64,000 nt of DNA from Tomocerus qinae (GCA_020055645.1 CM034547.1:2790001-2854000); one strand, 5' to 3'. Counted from the stretch's first letter, positions 43,700-56,601 are shown. Notes: generated by a model not told the origin, from the letters alone. A program made the numbers and translations.

Positions 43700-45785
43700 A
43701 AATATTATCTAAATCAGATGACCTTGAAAGAAATAAAATAAAAAAAAATCACTCCTCCTCCTCTCAAAAATTAAATATTTGAAATCTATTTCAATGAATT
43801 CCATATATGAGATAAATCAATTGAGCATGCCTGTACATGGTACAGATTCGCATTTGGGGGTCCATTCACGCGCATTTCATTTATTTCAAGTCTCATTTTT
43901 ATTCAAATCTTTGATTATAATTTCACACTTTGCGTTGAATGCTCTATACTTACGGATTTCGTCACCGAGCAAGTGTTCTTATTATAATCAAAATCAATGG
44001 CATTGCATCCTGCGCGTGAGATGTAAGACTATATACCAATAATCAGATGATTTTAAAGTAAAAGATTAATTACCGTAAAATCCGAATTAATTCGCCAGGG
44101 TCACGTCATTCGTGCGAAAAATAAATAGTTGAACCCAGACGGGTCGATTAAAACGATAGGAATAAACTATTTTTTCAATGTGAATTTAAAAATGTTTTTC
44201 TTCGAAATGCCTAATTTTTAAAATGAATATAAAAGGTAGTGTCAATTGAGGGAAATAATAATATAAGTAATAGAACACCAAACACAAATATTAGTGTGTT
44301 CCGTTGCAGTCTAACTCCACTATGTCTATGTCGTTTGAAGAAAATATCGGGGCAGTTACGCTTTCGGTTTTCCTGAACTATTCTTTTCAAAGGTAAGAGT
44401 AGTTTTTTTAACAAAAAGTCCTCTACAAAGACAAAAAAAATTTATTACACATTTGTAGGTTTCAGAAGATTTGGAGTGGTTTTGGGGTAGTCATTTTTTA
44501 ATTCCGTGGGGTGACCTCTCTCGGGGACAGAGTAAACAAGAGCTAGTGTTGTTTCCATGCATCGGCGCTCAAGTGGTAAAACACTCAACCACCGACAGGA
44601 GACATTGTAAAACAACCCATTGCTAAGCCATCTAAAATCTAGGGTTTTAGTAGCAGAGCTAAAACCGTTACCTTTGTGGTCCAACTGTCTGGGCTGGATT
44701 TAATAATTTTAAGGTGGGTCTTTTAGCTTGCATGGAAAACTTGTCAACTTAGATTCCAAGATCCGGCCAACAGCTACAGAGTCGAAAAATACCTCGTTGA
44801 AAAGCTAAAGAAATAACTTGGTTCGTAAAGGTCCACAAGGTCGCAATTTTAATTGCATTAACCACATATCCCCTCTTATGGGGAATCAGGATACAGATAT
44901 AATACATAGCTGAACTTCACGAACCAATTTGTCATCCGACATTTCCAACGAGCTCTTATTTGACTTAGTAGCTGTTTTAGTTCAGCCTGTGGACGGTCAC
45001 AAAAGGTTACAATGATGACCCCATAAACTAGACTATGGATCTTATGAAATGAGATGGCCTTAGAAGTGCGAGCGTTGGTGTGTAGGGGGTGGGCTAGCTA
45101 GGCTTCCATGTGCATTGTGCATTGCACCTCTACATCACCAGCTTTAGAGCTTATACCTTTACTTGCTACATTCATTTACTCACGGTATTCCTGGACTCGA
45201 CGAATGTATTCGAACCGCCATGGGGCATATCTGATTTTTATGATGATTCATATTCCTGGGTTCGAAACCAGTGGTCAGTGACCAGTGGCTAAATTGGCCG
45301 GCCGGTTGGTTGAAATTCTTTGTTAGCCAGTGGCTAAAATGGCCAAAAATGGGGCTATGTGAGCTGAGAAAACCCCCTTGGTCTGTGGAAGCAACTTGCG
45401 GATAGAAATGTAAAAGTTGAAAGCTGACAGTACCGCAGTCAAAGTCCTGCCCAACCTACCCGAAAAGCATTTGGGACTGTCATCCTCTGAACTACGTATA
45501 GCTCATAAACCTACCCAACCATAGATGTAAGCTGTAGGTAAACATCTCATCCCATCCACTCCAAAAGATCTCATCCATCCCATCACCAAACATCCAAGAA
45601 AATATCAACATCCCAACGAAGAGCTTCGGAGTTTTAGTCTATACTGTAATTTATATTTGAAATCCGGCAGGTTCCAAACGAAAAGTCCTGCATCCTATGT
45701 TAAACTTATGAATCTAAAAACTGTAATGCAGTGAATAGGTATACCGAGTGGATGCAGTGTAGGAATCAGTCAGTGCCTGATTCCA
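43700..45785. other. Intron D-E interior, mostly unique
   Basis: No supported gene. Frames at 43779-44042, 44211-44414 and 44445-44684 have no domain. A tRNA B-box-like GGGTTCGAAACC at about 45259-45270 and a CAGTGGCTAAA duplication at 45285-45340 suggest old SINE debris. The segment 45510-45595 repeats (inverted) 42300-42375. Confidence 0.35.
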
Positions 45786-45797
45786 ACATATAGATCA

Positions 45798-47340
45798 TAG
45801 AAATCATAGAATAATGTTCACTATGAAAATCAACAGAAAATCATAGAATAATGTTCACTATGAAAATAAACAGATAATCATAGAATAATGTTCACTATGA
45901 AAATCAACAGAAAATCATAGAATAATGTTCACTATGAAAATCAACAGAAAATCATAGAAAATTTGTTCACCATGAAAATCAACAGAAAATCATAGAATAA
46001 TGTTCACTATGAAAATCAACAGAAAATCATAGAATAATGTTCACTATGAAAATCAACAGAAAATCATAGAATAATGTTCACTATGAAAATCAACAGAAAA
46101 TCATAGAATAATGTTCACTATGAAAATCAACAGAAAATCATAGAATAATGTTCACTATGAAAATCAACAGAAAATCATAGAATAATGTTCACTATGAAAA
46201 TCAACAGAAAATCATAGAATAATGTTCACTATGAAAATCAACAGAAAATCATAGAATAATGTTCACTATGAAAATCAACAGAAAATCATAGAATAATGTT
46301 CACTATGAAAATCAACAGAAAATCATAGAATAATGTTCACTATGAAAATCAACAGAAAATCATAGAATAATGTTCACTATGAAAATCAACAGAAAATCAT
46401 AGAATAATGTTCACTATGAAAATCAACAGAAAATCATAGAATAATGTTCACTATGAAAATCAACAGAAAATCATAGAATAATGTTCACTATGAAAATCAA
46501 CAGAAAATCATAGAATAATGTTCACTATGAAAATCAACAGAAAATCATAGAATAATGTTCACTATGAAAATCAACAGAAAATCATAGAATAATGTTCACT
46601 ATGAAAATCAACAGAAAATTAAAGTAGATAACTGTTGACTGAAAATAAACAGAAAATCAAAATTGATTAAGAATGAGTATCACAATAAACTAAAAAGTCA
46701 AATTTGAATAATATTGAGTATCAAAATAAACAAAAGACTCAAAATTAATTAATATTGAGTATCAAAATAAGCAAAAAATCAAAATTAGTTAACATTGAGT
46801 CTAAAAGTCAAAAGAAAATCAAAATTGATTAATATTGGGTATAAAAATCAAAAGAAAATCAAAATTGATTAATATTGGGTATAAAAATCAAAAGAAAATC
46901 AAAATCGGTTAATATTGACTGCCATAATGAAAGGCAATTCGAAAAATGTAAATTTGACTATTAATTTACATATAAATGCGAAATAGATTTATTTCCGTTC
47001 TATAATAGGTATTTTTCGGTTTTATTTACTTTATTTTAAAATCTTAAATTCTGTTAAATATTGTATACTATCTTCCTAACAATTCATAGGAAACACAATT
47101 GAACTTTTAATGTCCATTCAATGCCATATTTTCATTTTGACCATTAAAATGAAGACATAGTGAGCGCGCGGCATCTCAGCAACCTATGGACCAATGTGGA
47201 GCATTTTCAATAGGCTTTGCCTCAGGGTCATAGGCAATGTTTTTGCCAAGTTTAGTTGAAATCCATCAATGTCTTCAAAAGTTATCGTGTAAACGGACGG
47301 ACGGACTGTGCGATTCTATAAGCTGCCTTTTCAGGCGAGA
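45798..47340 (+). repeat. Satellite-plus-tail element, homogeneous copy
   Basis: About 22 nearly perfect 37-bp units (CATAGAATAATGTTCACTAT then GAAAATCAACAGAAAAT) at 45798-46620. A degenerate zone follows to about 46920, then a tail of about 420 bp matching 12640-13055, including GAGCGCGCGGCATCTCAG and GGACGGACGGACTGTGCG. The array has expanded recently here compared with the 12-kb copy. Confidence 0.75.
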
Positions 47341-47349
47341 TAAAATTGA

Positions 47350-47880
47350 CTTCAACCGTGTATATCTCTAAAAGTAATCGGAAATTTAGATTGAAACTTG
47401 GTAGTTATGCTTCCTCTCATGTGGCAGGGATTCAATTTTCGTTTCAAACCATTTTCTCAAAAGGTTACCGAAATTACCCTCTAGTGGGGGATTCAGACCA
47501 AAAAAAATTCATCAAAATAAGTTTCTGGCCATGTTTTTACATGTTATTCGAATGTTTTCAATGATTTTCACCACTTAAATAGTTTTGTGGAATAATCGAC
47601 TTCGAATAACGTGGCTGTGGTCTGTATAATATAGTGTTTCCTAAATCAAAATGTCAGTTTCTGAAATGAATGTGAATTACCTTTTGTATGGCACACACAT
47701 GAATTATGACAAAGGCAACTTTTGAATTAAATGTCCTGATAAAGGAATAGACGCTAAATATTTAGGATTTAAATGTAGGAACAAGAAATTGAAGTTACAA
47801 TTTACAATCTCGGGGTTCTGCTCGAATCGAAACAATTATTATAATAGATTACTAGCCAGGGTCACAGGGCCTCCTCTGAG
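47350..47880. other. Intronic, nothing recognised
   Basis: A 72-residue frame (47346-47564) with no domain. No repeats seen elsewhere in the window. Confidence 0.35.
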
Positions 47881-47905
47881 AATCGTCACGAAGTAGACTT
47901 GTCGA

Positions 47906-48010
47906 GAACCTATACCCTATTTGCCTTTGCATTGGCAAATAGGGTATAGGCAAGGTAGTCTTTAACAACGGACAACATGTTGTTATAGACTACCTTGGGG
48001 TATAGGTTCT
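47906..48010. repeat. Imperfect palindrome carrying the SINE-like insertion
   Basis: GAACCTATACCCTATTTGCC and CCAATAGGGTATAGG-type blocks fold with AAGGTAGTCTTTAACAAC/GTTATAGACTACCTT and a final GGTATAGGTTCTAG. The SINE-like copy 2 begins right at its end. Confidence 0.5.
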
Positions 48011-48015
48011 AGACA

Positions 48016-48224
48016 AGGATAGTATAGGGGAAGGTTCGGACACTGGCTGTTATTTTTATCGCCAAGGGTCACCCGGTGTCACCCCCGAGGAGAGTAGTAC
48101 GTAATTTCCATGTAAACCCCCTAAGTATGACTTCCGGTGACGTCACTCGAAGTCTATCAATCCCATGTAATGTTCCCACAAACTCCACCCACTTTTCAGT
48201 TGCATAGGTGATGTCCCCAGGTTG
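48016..48224 (+). mobile_element. SINE-like 210-bp element, copy 2 (11-bp target duplication)
   Basis: Nearly identical to 2353-2564. The direct repeat GGTTCTAGACA flanks it at 48005-48015 and 48225-48235. Two copies with different duplication lengths (8 and 11 bp) and no TIRs argue for target-primed insertion rather than a cut-and-paste MITE. Confidence 0.7.
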
Positions 48225-48436
48225 GGTTCTAGACAGGAAGTAGACCTGCCTGTTCCAAACCACATCTCGATACACATCTGATTGGTTGATATTTTTTGAA
48301 ATATCAGCAGTCTGATTGGCTATCTCTATGACGACAATATATGGATATAAGACTGTTCACTAAAATACCTTGCCGTACAAAATTCACATGTGTGCCATAC
48401 AAAAGGTAATTCCAATATTTCTTTTTGAAATTATAC

Positions 48437-49945
48437 CAAGTAGGTTTCCCTCCAGGGGGATGATTGGGGTTGCCAGATGTAGGAGCTTTGCTAGGACCCT
48501 TAACGGGGGCTTTCGGAGTAAAGGTTCCCACAGGTGATGAAGGGTTGGCACCCAAGTTTCCAATAATAGGTGTAGGATCCTCTGGAGGATCCAGCACGAT
48601 TCTACCAGCTCCCGGTTTTAAATTGTTTGGTTCGTCGGGAGTGAAAGTATTTTCTTTAGGATTGTAAACACCCCTTATGGGGAAATAGGGATTATCTTCC
48701 ATAAAAAAGGTTGCTGGGGACCCTGGCGTTGGTGTATTTGGAAGTTTCTCCTTAGGGGTGAATTTCATACCGTCCGGTCCCGGTTTTACAGATCCGGGAA
48801 TCGGGGTTTGATTGCTTGGTGGATCTAGAACGAGACGGCCAGGGCCAGATGGATTTTCTGACGGATCATCGGGCTGGAACTCTAGCGGGTAATTTGACGA
48901 AGGCGGGTAATACGTTCCTCTAACCGGTTTGTTTGGGCTTTTATCCGGGTAGAAGACTCCCGGTTGACCGCCCGGCTTTCTTGGAATGAACTGCATCGGC
49001 TGTCCAGGTTTCTTGGGTGGGTTAAGTGTCCCGGGCATAGGGGTATCATCACTTGGCGGGTCTTTGACAATTCTCCCGGGACTGGGTCCAGTGATAACAT
49101 TTCTGGAGTCTGTAGGGTTGTCCGGGGTGAAGGTATTAGAGCCAGGGTTCAGTTTTCCTTTCACCGGATTACCCGGATTTTTATCTGGATAAAAGTAACC
49201 CGACTGTCCCTCAGGATCATCAGGTTCAGTCTCGGATGGTAAGAAAATCGTCGGTTGCCCAGGGTTTCGGGGTGGGTAAAGTGTTCCGGGAATCCCAGCT
49301 GGATCCGACGGAGATACTATTTTCCCGGGAACCGGTCTAGTGACATCCCCGGGATTGTCCGGTTGGAAATTACTTGTGTCTTTATCGAAATTTCCTTTAA
49401 TGGGTTTGTTAGGGCTTTTGTCGGGGATAAAAGTAACAGGGTTTTTCTGCTTAGGACTTCCGGGAGACTTCGGTGTGAACTTGCAAATTTGACCCGGACT
49501 TGGGGACGGATAGAACGTACCAGGCGTCGGGTTTGGGTCTTGAATATCGTCGAGTACAAGAATTCCAAGTGTGGGTTTGTTGTCTAATTTGGAGGCTGGA
49601 TCCCTGGGATCGTTAGGAGTAAACGCCCCGACATCCGGGTCAAAGTATCCGGGAATCTGGTTTTTGGGATTTTCATCCGGGAAAAATTTTCCTGGTTTTC
49701 CTTTCGGTTTTTTTAGGGTACTAGCTGGTCCTGTACCATGAGGGGGGCTACTATTCGGAGAATCTGAAATTGGGGTGAAAATTGGAGTGTCATTTGGATT
49801 CTCGAAGACTTCCATTGTACCCGGGAGAGGAGTTCGGTCCAACGGTGGGTCTAGAACAAACGAGCCCGGAATAGTGTCTGGTGTAAATTTAAAGTCTTGT
49901 GGGTTGTCAGGTTGGAACTGAACAGGCGCGTTTGGACTCATCACT
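48437..49945 (-). CDS. Large repeat-protein gene, exon D (main repeat block)
   Basis: Minus strand, 503 residues. Acceptor TTTGTTACAG; phase 2 in (one base closes a Leu codon from exon C) and phase 2 out at a GTATAA donor. It is made of about five and a half units of roughly 90-100 residues. Each has a core GYFYPDKNPGNPVKGKL, then TFTPDNP, then a GRIVxDPPxDxTPIPGT element and a Pro/Gly linker (PPKKPGQPMQFIP). Pro, Gly, Asp, Asn and Thr dominate; there is no cysteine after the first third, no membrane segment and no coiled coil. A frame open to 48304 past the donor loses the motif and is intron. The composition suggests an extended extracellular structural protein; that is inference. Confidence 0.8.
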
Positions 49946-49949
49946 CTGT

Positions 49950-50515
49950 AACAAATAATTTAGTCAGGCACCGAATAAATTAATATTTCTAGGATACTAT
50001 ACGATACTACTTAATAAATTACAAACAATTACATTTTTCAAACTTCAGGCATAAAAACTAATTTCAAACAATTATATTTTTCAGAAACATAAAAAGTAAA
50101 AATAATTTTTCAATTTCATTCATCAAATATAATTAAAAATTTCAGCTATAAAAAATTCTGGATTTCAGACAAAAAATTAAAGCTTCCTGAATCAAAATAA
50201 TTAAAATTTCCGAAACTCAAGCATAAAATTAAAATTTTCAGACTTAATACAAAAAATCCAGAATTACTATTTAAAAGTTTCAGAATGGACAAATATTGAA
50301 AAATGAGTAAGGCATTAAACATTATAGCTTTCAGAAAGAGTTTCCCATAAGCTAGGCATCGCATTCGAAGAATATTTTAATTTAGAACATGAACCACTAT
50401 CCAAACTAGCATAAAATAATTATTAGACAAAATGAATTTTATGCTCCACCTCCACTTAGCTCTTTTGTCTAATTTTATTATATTGCACAATAATTATTTT
50501 GCCCTGTTTCTACAC
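49950..50515. other. Intronic AT-rich sequence
   Basis: Repeated ATTTCAGAC/AAAATTAAAATTT-like phrases (49990-50300) form a weak AT-rich repeat. An imperfect inverted pair around AATAATTATT...ATTAGACAAAA lies at 50405-50500. No gene. Confidence 0.35.
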
Positions 50516-50518
50516 ATA

Positions 50519-50960
50519 CACTGTACAAAATACCATTTACCACTTCCAGTGGTAAGTGGTTTTTAATGACATTTAATGTTATACCACCACCTAAAAATTG
50601 GTGGTATATAATATATTTGGTAAAAAATGAAAAAATAACTTTTATTTAAATTTCGTAAAAAATTTTGAATAAAATTCTCTACTAATGTGCTAATACATAA
50701 AATACATTTGCAGCTGACGATTGTTGTCACAAATTAACTGCCCAACTTAATGTGTGTTAATTAGACCCAAGTTAAAGTCAACTATTGCTCAACTTCTGCC
50801 TCCTTATATGCTTATTAAATAAATTAATTTTAATTAAGTGAGCATTTTTTCTAATTAAATGAAAATTAGCTGTACCAAACTAAATGCTCAAATGACATTT
50901 TTTTCACTACTTTTAGTAAATATTCAAACATAAATCTGAATTTGTAATATTTTAGAGAAA
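50519..50960 (-). mobile_element. hAT-type element, inverted partial copy
   Basis: Starts CACTGTACAAAATACC (family CAGTGTAC end with one change), then TTACCACT and a conserved interior matching the reverse complement of 11800-12011 (AATTTTGAATAAAATT, CAGCTGACGATTGTTGTCAC). The other end is not clear, so the right boundary is approximate. Confidence 0.55.
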
Positions 50961-51120
50961 ATAGAGCATGAAATGTATCTCTGCAAATTATTCACTATAT
51001 ACATAAGTCACATAGTTTTTGAACATAAATATAATCAAATCATTATGAAAGAGTAGCATATTTATAATCTATTATTGATAATTTATCTTATTAACTCAAG
51101 CTCTGCAATGTATTTAAGAA

Positions 51121-52540
51121 AGGAACAGTAGTTGTACTCTTGAACTGAAACCCCGGGGCGCGAGTCAGTTATCCTAGTATAACTACCATGGAAGGGTGTA
51201 CATATACATATTGTACTAGTACAATGGCGCCGTTGTACGGGAGGGAACGGTTATACTACGACATGTTTAAAATAATCTCGATTATAATAATCCATTTTAT
51301 AACCACCGTTTTAGATAGAGCAATAAAGGAGAGAACCGCCTAAGACTGGAGTAATTGGCCTAGCCCCATTCAGTTTTGAAATTGTCCCATGAAAATCAAA
51401 TGGGACATGGGTGGGCCCAACCCGTGGCAGATCCCCATGGAAAAATGAAAAAATGAAAAGTGGGTGGGAAAGCTCGCCAATTGACGTCATTGGCGAGTGT
51501 GTATTTAAATTGAGATCCCCAAGTGGGGGAAATTAGGGATCGGCTGTAGTCATGTAAATTTTCCACACATTTTCACTTGTTCCGAACCCCCAATAAATCG
51601 AATAATCTGCCATTCCTTTTCTATAATATTATATTCTATATTCCTTGGGTGGGCCTGAGTCACTGAATAAAAGTTACTAAAAATTGTCTTAGTAACTGAC
51701 ATGAGTGAGACAATAGTCCTAAAAAGATCCTCCTTTATGGTATCCCTCCGCTAATGACCCAAGGTGATATAGGCAACAAAGGTGAGGGAGGAGGTGCCTA
51801 GGTGATAATACCTATGCCTATCTGTACTTATTTAAAACGATTGAAAATCAATTTGCTCTTTCGAGCGCGAAAACCTACTACCTAAAAATTATCATAAATT
51901 AAAATTCGTTCATTTCCTCTCTGTCAGAGTTAAAATTCTGTCAGAGGTTGCTGGTAATAACATTTTCATCAAGATTTTCACCGAATTTTTTAAAAAAAAA
52001 AGTGCTTCTGGGTGGTACGTGGGTTCCTTTGTTCTATATTAATGTAATATTGTTTATTAGACAATAATGCATTAATATTTAAGAAAGTAGCTAGGGTTTG
52101 GTATGGTGTAGAGCAATCTACACTTGTTTTCGCCCATCCACAATTATAATAAGTTGTGTTTCGCGTTATACTGCTAGGGGTACTTTCATTACGGGCAGTG
52201 CTACCACTTACAGTGCTAACGCAATGACCTAATGGTAAAGAAATAACTGGTACGGTTTAATTGTCATTGTGTCCACATCTGTGGGCCAGACTGATTAGGG
52301 TACCAGGAATTTGATACCATTGCGTTTGAACTGTAAGTCGCCTGTCTGTTTTGGGTACCCCCTAGGGAACTTTTTGGGTTTTGTTTTACTGGGCGACGAA
52401 AAATTGAACACAATAATAAATACTAAAGTGACCACATTTTTCCACATTAAAAGCAACCACATTTTAAATTCGCCAAATCAGTAAAAATGTTATTACCAGC
52501 AACAAGTTTACCAATTTAAAAAATGTGATCAGATATTTCA
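51121..52540. other. Intronic spacer; empty-site paralogue at 51280-51335
   Basis: The reverse complement of 51280-51335 (GGCGGTTCTCTCCTTTATTG, then CTCTATCTAAAACGG) matches the two flanks of the palindromic insertion at 56602-56848. A CTCGCC/GGCGAG hairpin with GACGTC lies at 51472-51497. No gene seen. Confidence 0.45.
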
Positions 52541-52571
52541 AAAATCAGTGTGCCTATATTTTTCAATAAAA

Positions 52572-54961
52572 ATGCCTGGAGCTCAAAAAAATTGTTGCGT
52601 GTGTTATCGAAGGATTGAAACTGAAGGAAGGAGTGTTACTGATACCGTATGGCTGCGAGTTGAAAAATATCTAACATTTCTAAGAATAAGCTCTGGCGTC
52701 GATAAAGTTGTAAATAGATATGGTCATATTTGTAAAAACTGTCATTTGGCCCTAAAAAACAGTCAATTTCGAAGAATCAAGCCGTTAAATAAGCCGAAAG
52801 TTGCGAAATCTACAAATAGGGAAGAAATGGAACCAATGGACTTTGAAATGAATTCGGAGCATGATAGCGACGTGTCTTCGTTGCCAAACGATTCGATGGA
52901 CTTCTCAACTCAATCCTCATTAACGACTGTGGCAGATAGTTATCAATCTAATTTCTCCGTGGACTCACATGCTTCTACTTTGAGCTTTAATTCTCAATCT
53001 TCAATTAGTTCTGCAGGATTCAGTGGCCATTCTTCGAACCAAGCCTTAAGTTGTACCAATACTAGTGTTATTTCTAACATTAATGAACCGTCTGAACATG
53101 AAACATCGACTACAATAAGTTCGATATCTGATGCTACCAAGTTTAAGCTCCCGAGATTAAAGGAAGCTATTGAAGTTAATGTCCCATCTTGTACTAGTAC
53201 TATGAGCAAGTGTTTCCTTTGTGGGAATAAAAACAAGGAGGGCAGATTACGCATTCCTAAAAGAGCCATAGCTTCTGTTTGGTTTCACAAAAAGATACTG
53301 ATACCAGTAAACAACCGATGCTGTGCAAATCACCTGAACGATAACGGATACTTTAACGATGATGCAGAAAAGAAAGTGATAGCCTCCCAAACTTCAACCT
53401 TGCTGACTGGTGACGACGTGAAAGTTATTCTGTCGTCGTTTAATGCTAAAGTTTTCTCTACAGTAAACACAGTAACCTTTGATGAACATTCTCAATACAC
53501 AACTGAGGACTATCAACTGCTTACTGGTTTATCCAAAACAGACTTTGAACACACGTTTAAACTGATTTCTTCAGATCTTCGTGATAGTTGCAACCGCACT
53601 AAAAGGAATGCTCTTGGCCTTTTCCTTATGAAACTGAAAACTAATTTATCCCAAGATGTTCTCTCAATACTTTTCGGCATGAATTGTCAACAGCGTGTGA
53701 GCGATACATTTGAAAGTGTTAGGTTGGCATTAGAAAAACATTTTGTTCCACGTTATCTTGGCTATCACCATATTACCAGAGAAGAAGCAAAACAACACCA
53801 GTCATCTTTTGCGCATACTCTTTTTGGAGCCGATGAAAGTTCAATGTGCCTCATTGCTGATGGCACATATTTATACATTGAACAGTTATCGGACCATGAC
53901 GATCAGAAGAAGACCTATTCTAACCATAAGCACGGAAATCTGGTGAAGCCAATGATGGTCATCCATCCTAAGGGCTACATACAAGACGCAGATGGGCTTT
54001 ACTTTGCAGATAATGGAAACAATGACTCAAACATATTGAAAGCTATGCTACTAGATACTGATGGAATTTCCTCCTTCCTGCGGCCTAATGATTACTTTTT
54101 ACTAGACCGTGGTTTCCGTGATGTCATTCCAGACCTTGTTGAAAAAGGATATAAAACCTTTTCGCCAAGTTGCTTGCAGAAAAAACAGCCACAGTTTACG
54201 ACTAGTCAAGCAAATGAAACCAGAAAAGTCACCATGATTCGTTGGACAGTGGAAGCTAAAAATGGACATGCTAAAAGATTCAAATTTTTAAAAGAAAAGA
54301 TAGAAGCCACATATCTACCAAAATTGCCGTCTATATTTCGAATTATATGTGGTTTTCTCAACGCCTATTCTGCTCCATTGTTTAAGGATGATCAAGAACA
54401 CATGGAAATGGCCAACAATGCCCTTCTAAGGACTCAACAGGAAAACAAACTGCAGATCCGAGTGGAAAGTTTGAATTTGGAACGGAGAAGGAGCAATTTA
54501 GTACCAGCATCTAAGGATACTCTTTTAAACTTTCCTGTTTTGACTGAAAAAGATATCAAAAATATAACTATTGGAAAGTACCAAAGAAAAATGCTCCTTT
54601 GTACACAAGACGGCACTTGAAGAAAGATTCCAGTTACTGCTTTTGGACTTTTGAAGAACCAGAGCTGGCTGATATGATTCGAGTTAACATGGAATCCAGA
54701 TTTGGGCAAGGAATTCACATGGTTTGGATAACATTTGACAGCTCTAAGGCCGGAGAAAATGCAATAACAGGATGGTACTGCCGCTGTAAAAATGGTTCCC
54801 GAACAGTGGGCTGCTGTAGTCACATAACATCAGTGATATGGTACTTAGGATTTGCTCGTCATCAAGAAATAGACTTAGTTTCTAATAAGCGGAGATTGGC
54901 TGAAAATATACTCGATGCTGCTAAGTTATTGCAAAACCACCTCGAGGAGAGTCAAGAATGA
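52572..54961 (+). pseudogene. DDE transposase with zinc fingers and C-terminal SWIM motif, one frameshift
   Basis: The N-terminus has Cys-x2-Cys pairs (NCCVCYR, ICKNC) and a second finger-like region (KCFLCGNK to CCANHLNDNGYF). A Ser-rich linker separates them. A helix-turn-helix domain (GLSKTDFEHTFKL to FGMNCQQRVSDTF) leads into a DDE fold: CLIADGTYLYIEQ (Asp), YSNHKHGNLVKPM, YFLLDRGFRD (Asp) and RWTVEAKNGHAKRF (Glu). A one-base loss near 54595 moves the last 120 residues to another frame. These contain WYCRCKNGSRTVGCCSHI, a SWIM-type Cys-x-Cys...Cys-x-His. The related IS5/Harbinger-like fold is inferred; the superfamily is not certain. TIRs were not located. It lies in intron C-D of the large gene, on the opposite strand. 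Confidence 0.7.
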
Positions 54962-55309
54962 ATCGCACCAGAAAATCTGAATTTTAAAGGGCAGAGTTGT
55001 TATTTCAGTTATATTTAGGGCAGTGATAAAGTTATTTGAGTTCGAGTGATAATAAATAGTATACACAGATATCTTATCAATGTCTTCGCTTAATCAGTGC
55101 CATTAATTGTTATGTTTAAATTGAAAAGGTCATTCGTTAAATATGTAATTATGGAACAGTGTTAAAGAGAAAATAAAGAGAGAAAAATTAGTTTATACAG
55201 AAATATGCAGGTACCATTGTATTTGTTTCAATTCATTGTAAGAAATAGTTAGCTTAATACTACAACTGAATACATTATTACCTGATTTATTTTAATTACT
55301 TCGAAGATA

Positions 55310-55965
55310 CTAGAATTTATTTAAAAGTACTAGAATTTATTTAAAAGTACTAGAATTTATTTAAAAGTACTAGAATTTATTTAAAAGTACTAGAATTTAT
55401 TTAAAAGTACTAGAATTTATTTAAAAGTACTAGAATTTATTTAAAAGTACTAGAATTTATTTAAAAGTACTAGAATTTATTTAAAAGTACTAGAATTTAT
55501 TTAAAAGTACTAGAATTTATTTAAAAGTACTAGAATTTATTTAAAAGTACTAGAATTTATTTAAAAGTACTAGAATTTATTTAAAAGTACTAGAATTTAT
55601 TTAAAAGTACTAGAATTTATTTAAAAGTACTAGAATTTATTTACAAGTACTAGAATTTATTTAAAAGTACTAGAATTTATTTAAAAGTACTTGAATTTAT
55701 TTAAAAGTACTAGAATTTATTTAAAAGTACTAGAATTTATTTAAAAGTACTAGAATTTATTTAAAAGTACTAGAATTTATTTAAAAGTACTAGAATTTAT
55801 TTAAAAGTACTAGAATTTATTTAAAAGTACTAGAATTTATTTAAAAGTACTAGAATTTATTTAAAAGTACTAGAATTTATTTAAAAGTACTAGAATTTAT
55901 TTAAAAGTACTAGAATTTATTTAAAAGTACTAGAATTTATTTAAAAGTAATAGAATTTATTGTAA
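55310..55965. repeat. 20-bp tandem satellite, about 32 units
   Basis: The unit TAGAATTTATTTAAAAGTAC is repeated almost perfectly with two or three single-base variants. Such homogeneity points to recent expansion. Confidence 0.9.
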
Positions 55966-55969
55966 TATT

Positions 55970-56590
55970 CTGATATTGGGTGCGTTACATATTGAATTCG
56001 GGTACAGAATGTTTTGATTTCGGGAGGGAGCTATTTGGATTTGGTGTTGAGTTATTTTATATATATTTTCTACCCCTTGTGTCTAGTTAATCGAACATTG
56101 AATCACCTTGGCTTGGCATGTATAAGTATTTGCATATCTCAATCTACTTTTGCACTGCAAGTTACCTTGAGTGAGCTTAAAGTATGTATATGTATGGCAA
56201 CACAGATAAACCATGTAGAACTTACCCTTTGGACTTCAAAATCATTTCTTCAATAATTAAAAATGAATTCCTCCTGAACAACAAAAAACCCATTTCTAAG
56301 AATTATACAACAAATCCAGGAAATGTTCCCTTACATGTCATAAAAAATTGGGATCTCTAGGTTCTTGTGCTCAGTAAGTTTTGTTTAGAAAACCCCGAAA
56401 TAAGCAATTCGAGTATATACTTACGTGTTAAAAGTAGCGGTGGTTGCAACTAAATATCTACCGAACGGAAAAAAACCCATTTCCAGAACTTTAGTATGAC
56501 CTTCGTCGCTAAATAATCTACGAGTACACAAAATTTAAAGACCCTATTTCTCTGTGCTCTGTGTCAAATGTTCAATCATAAATGGGTGCC
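55970..56590. other. Intronic, nothing recognised
   Basis: An 80-residue frame at 56014-56256 starts inside unique sequence, with no domain or splice support. Confidence 0.35.
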
Positions 56591-56601
56591 CTTATGCGGT
56601 T

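Noticed and set aside
44555-44620. tRNA-like GCTCAAGTGGTAAAACACTC segment
   Set aside because: It resembles a D-arm/A-box, but no T-arm or acceptor stem follows at the right spacing.
45259-45270. Possible tRNA gene or SINE (B-box-like GGGTTCGAAACC)
   Set aside because: No matching A box or cloverleaf could be folded around it.
45798-46620. CRISPR-like array of 37-bp units
   Set aside because: There are no unique spacers; units are contiguous and the genome is eukaryotic.
48304-48436. Continuation of exon D past 48437
   Set aside because: The motif ends at a GTATAA donor whose phase matches exon E; the extra residues look random.
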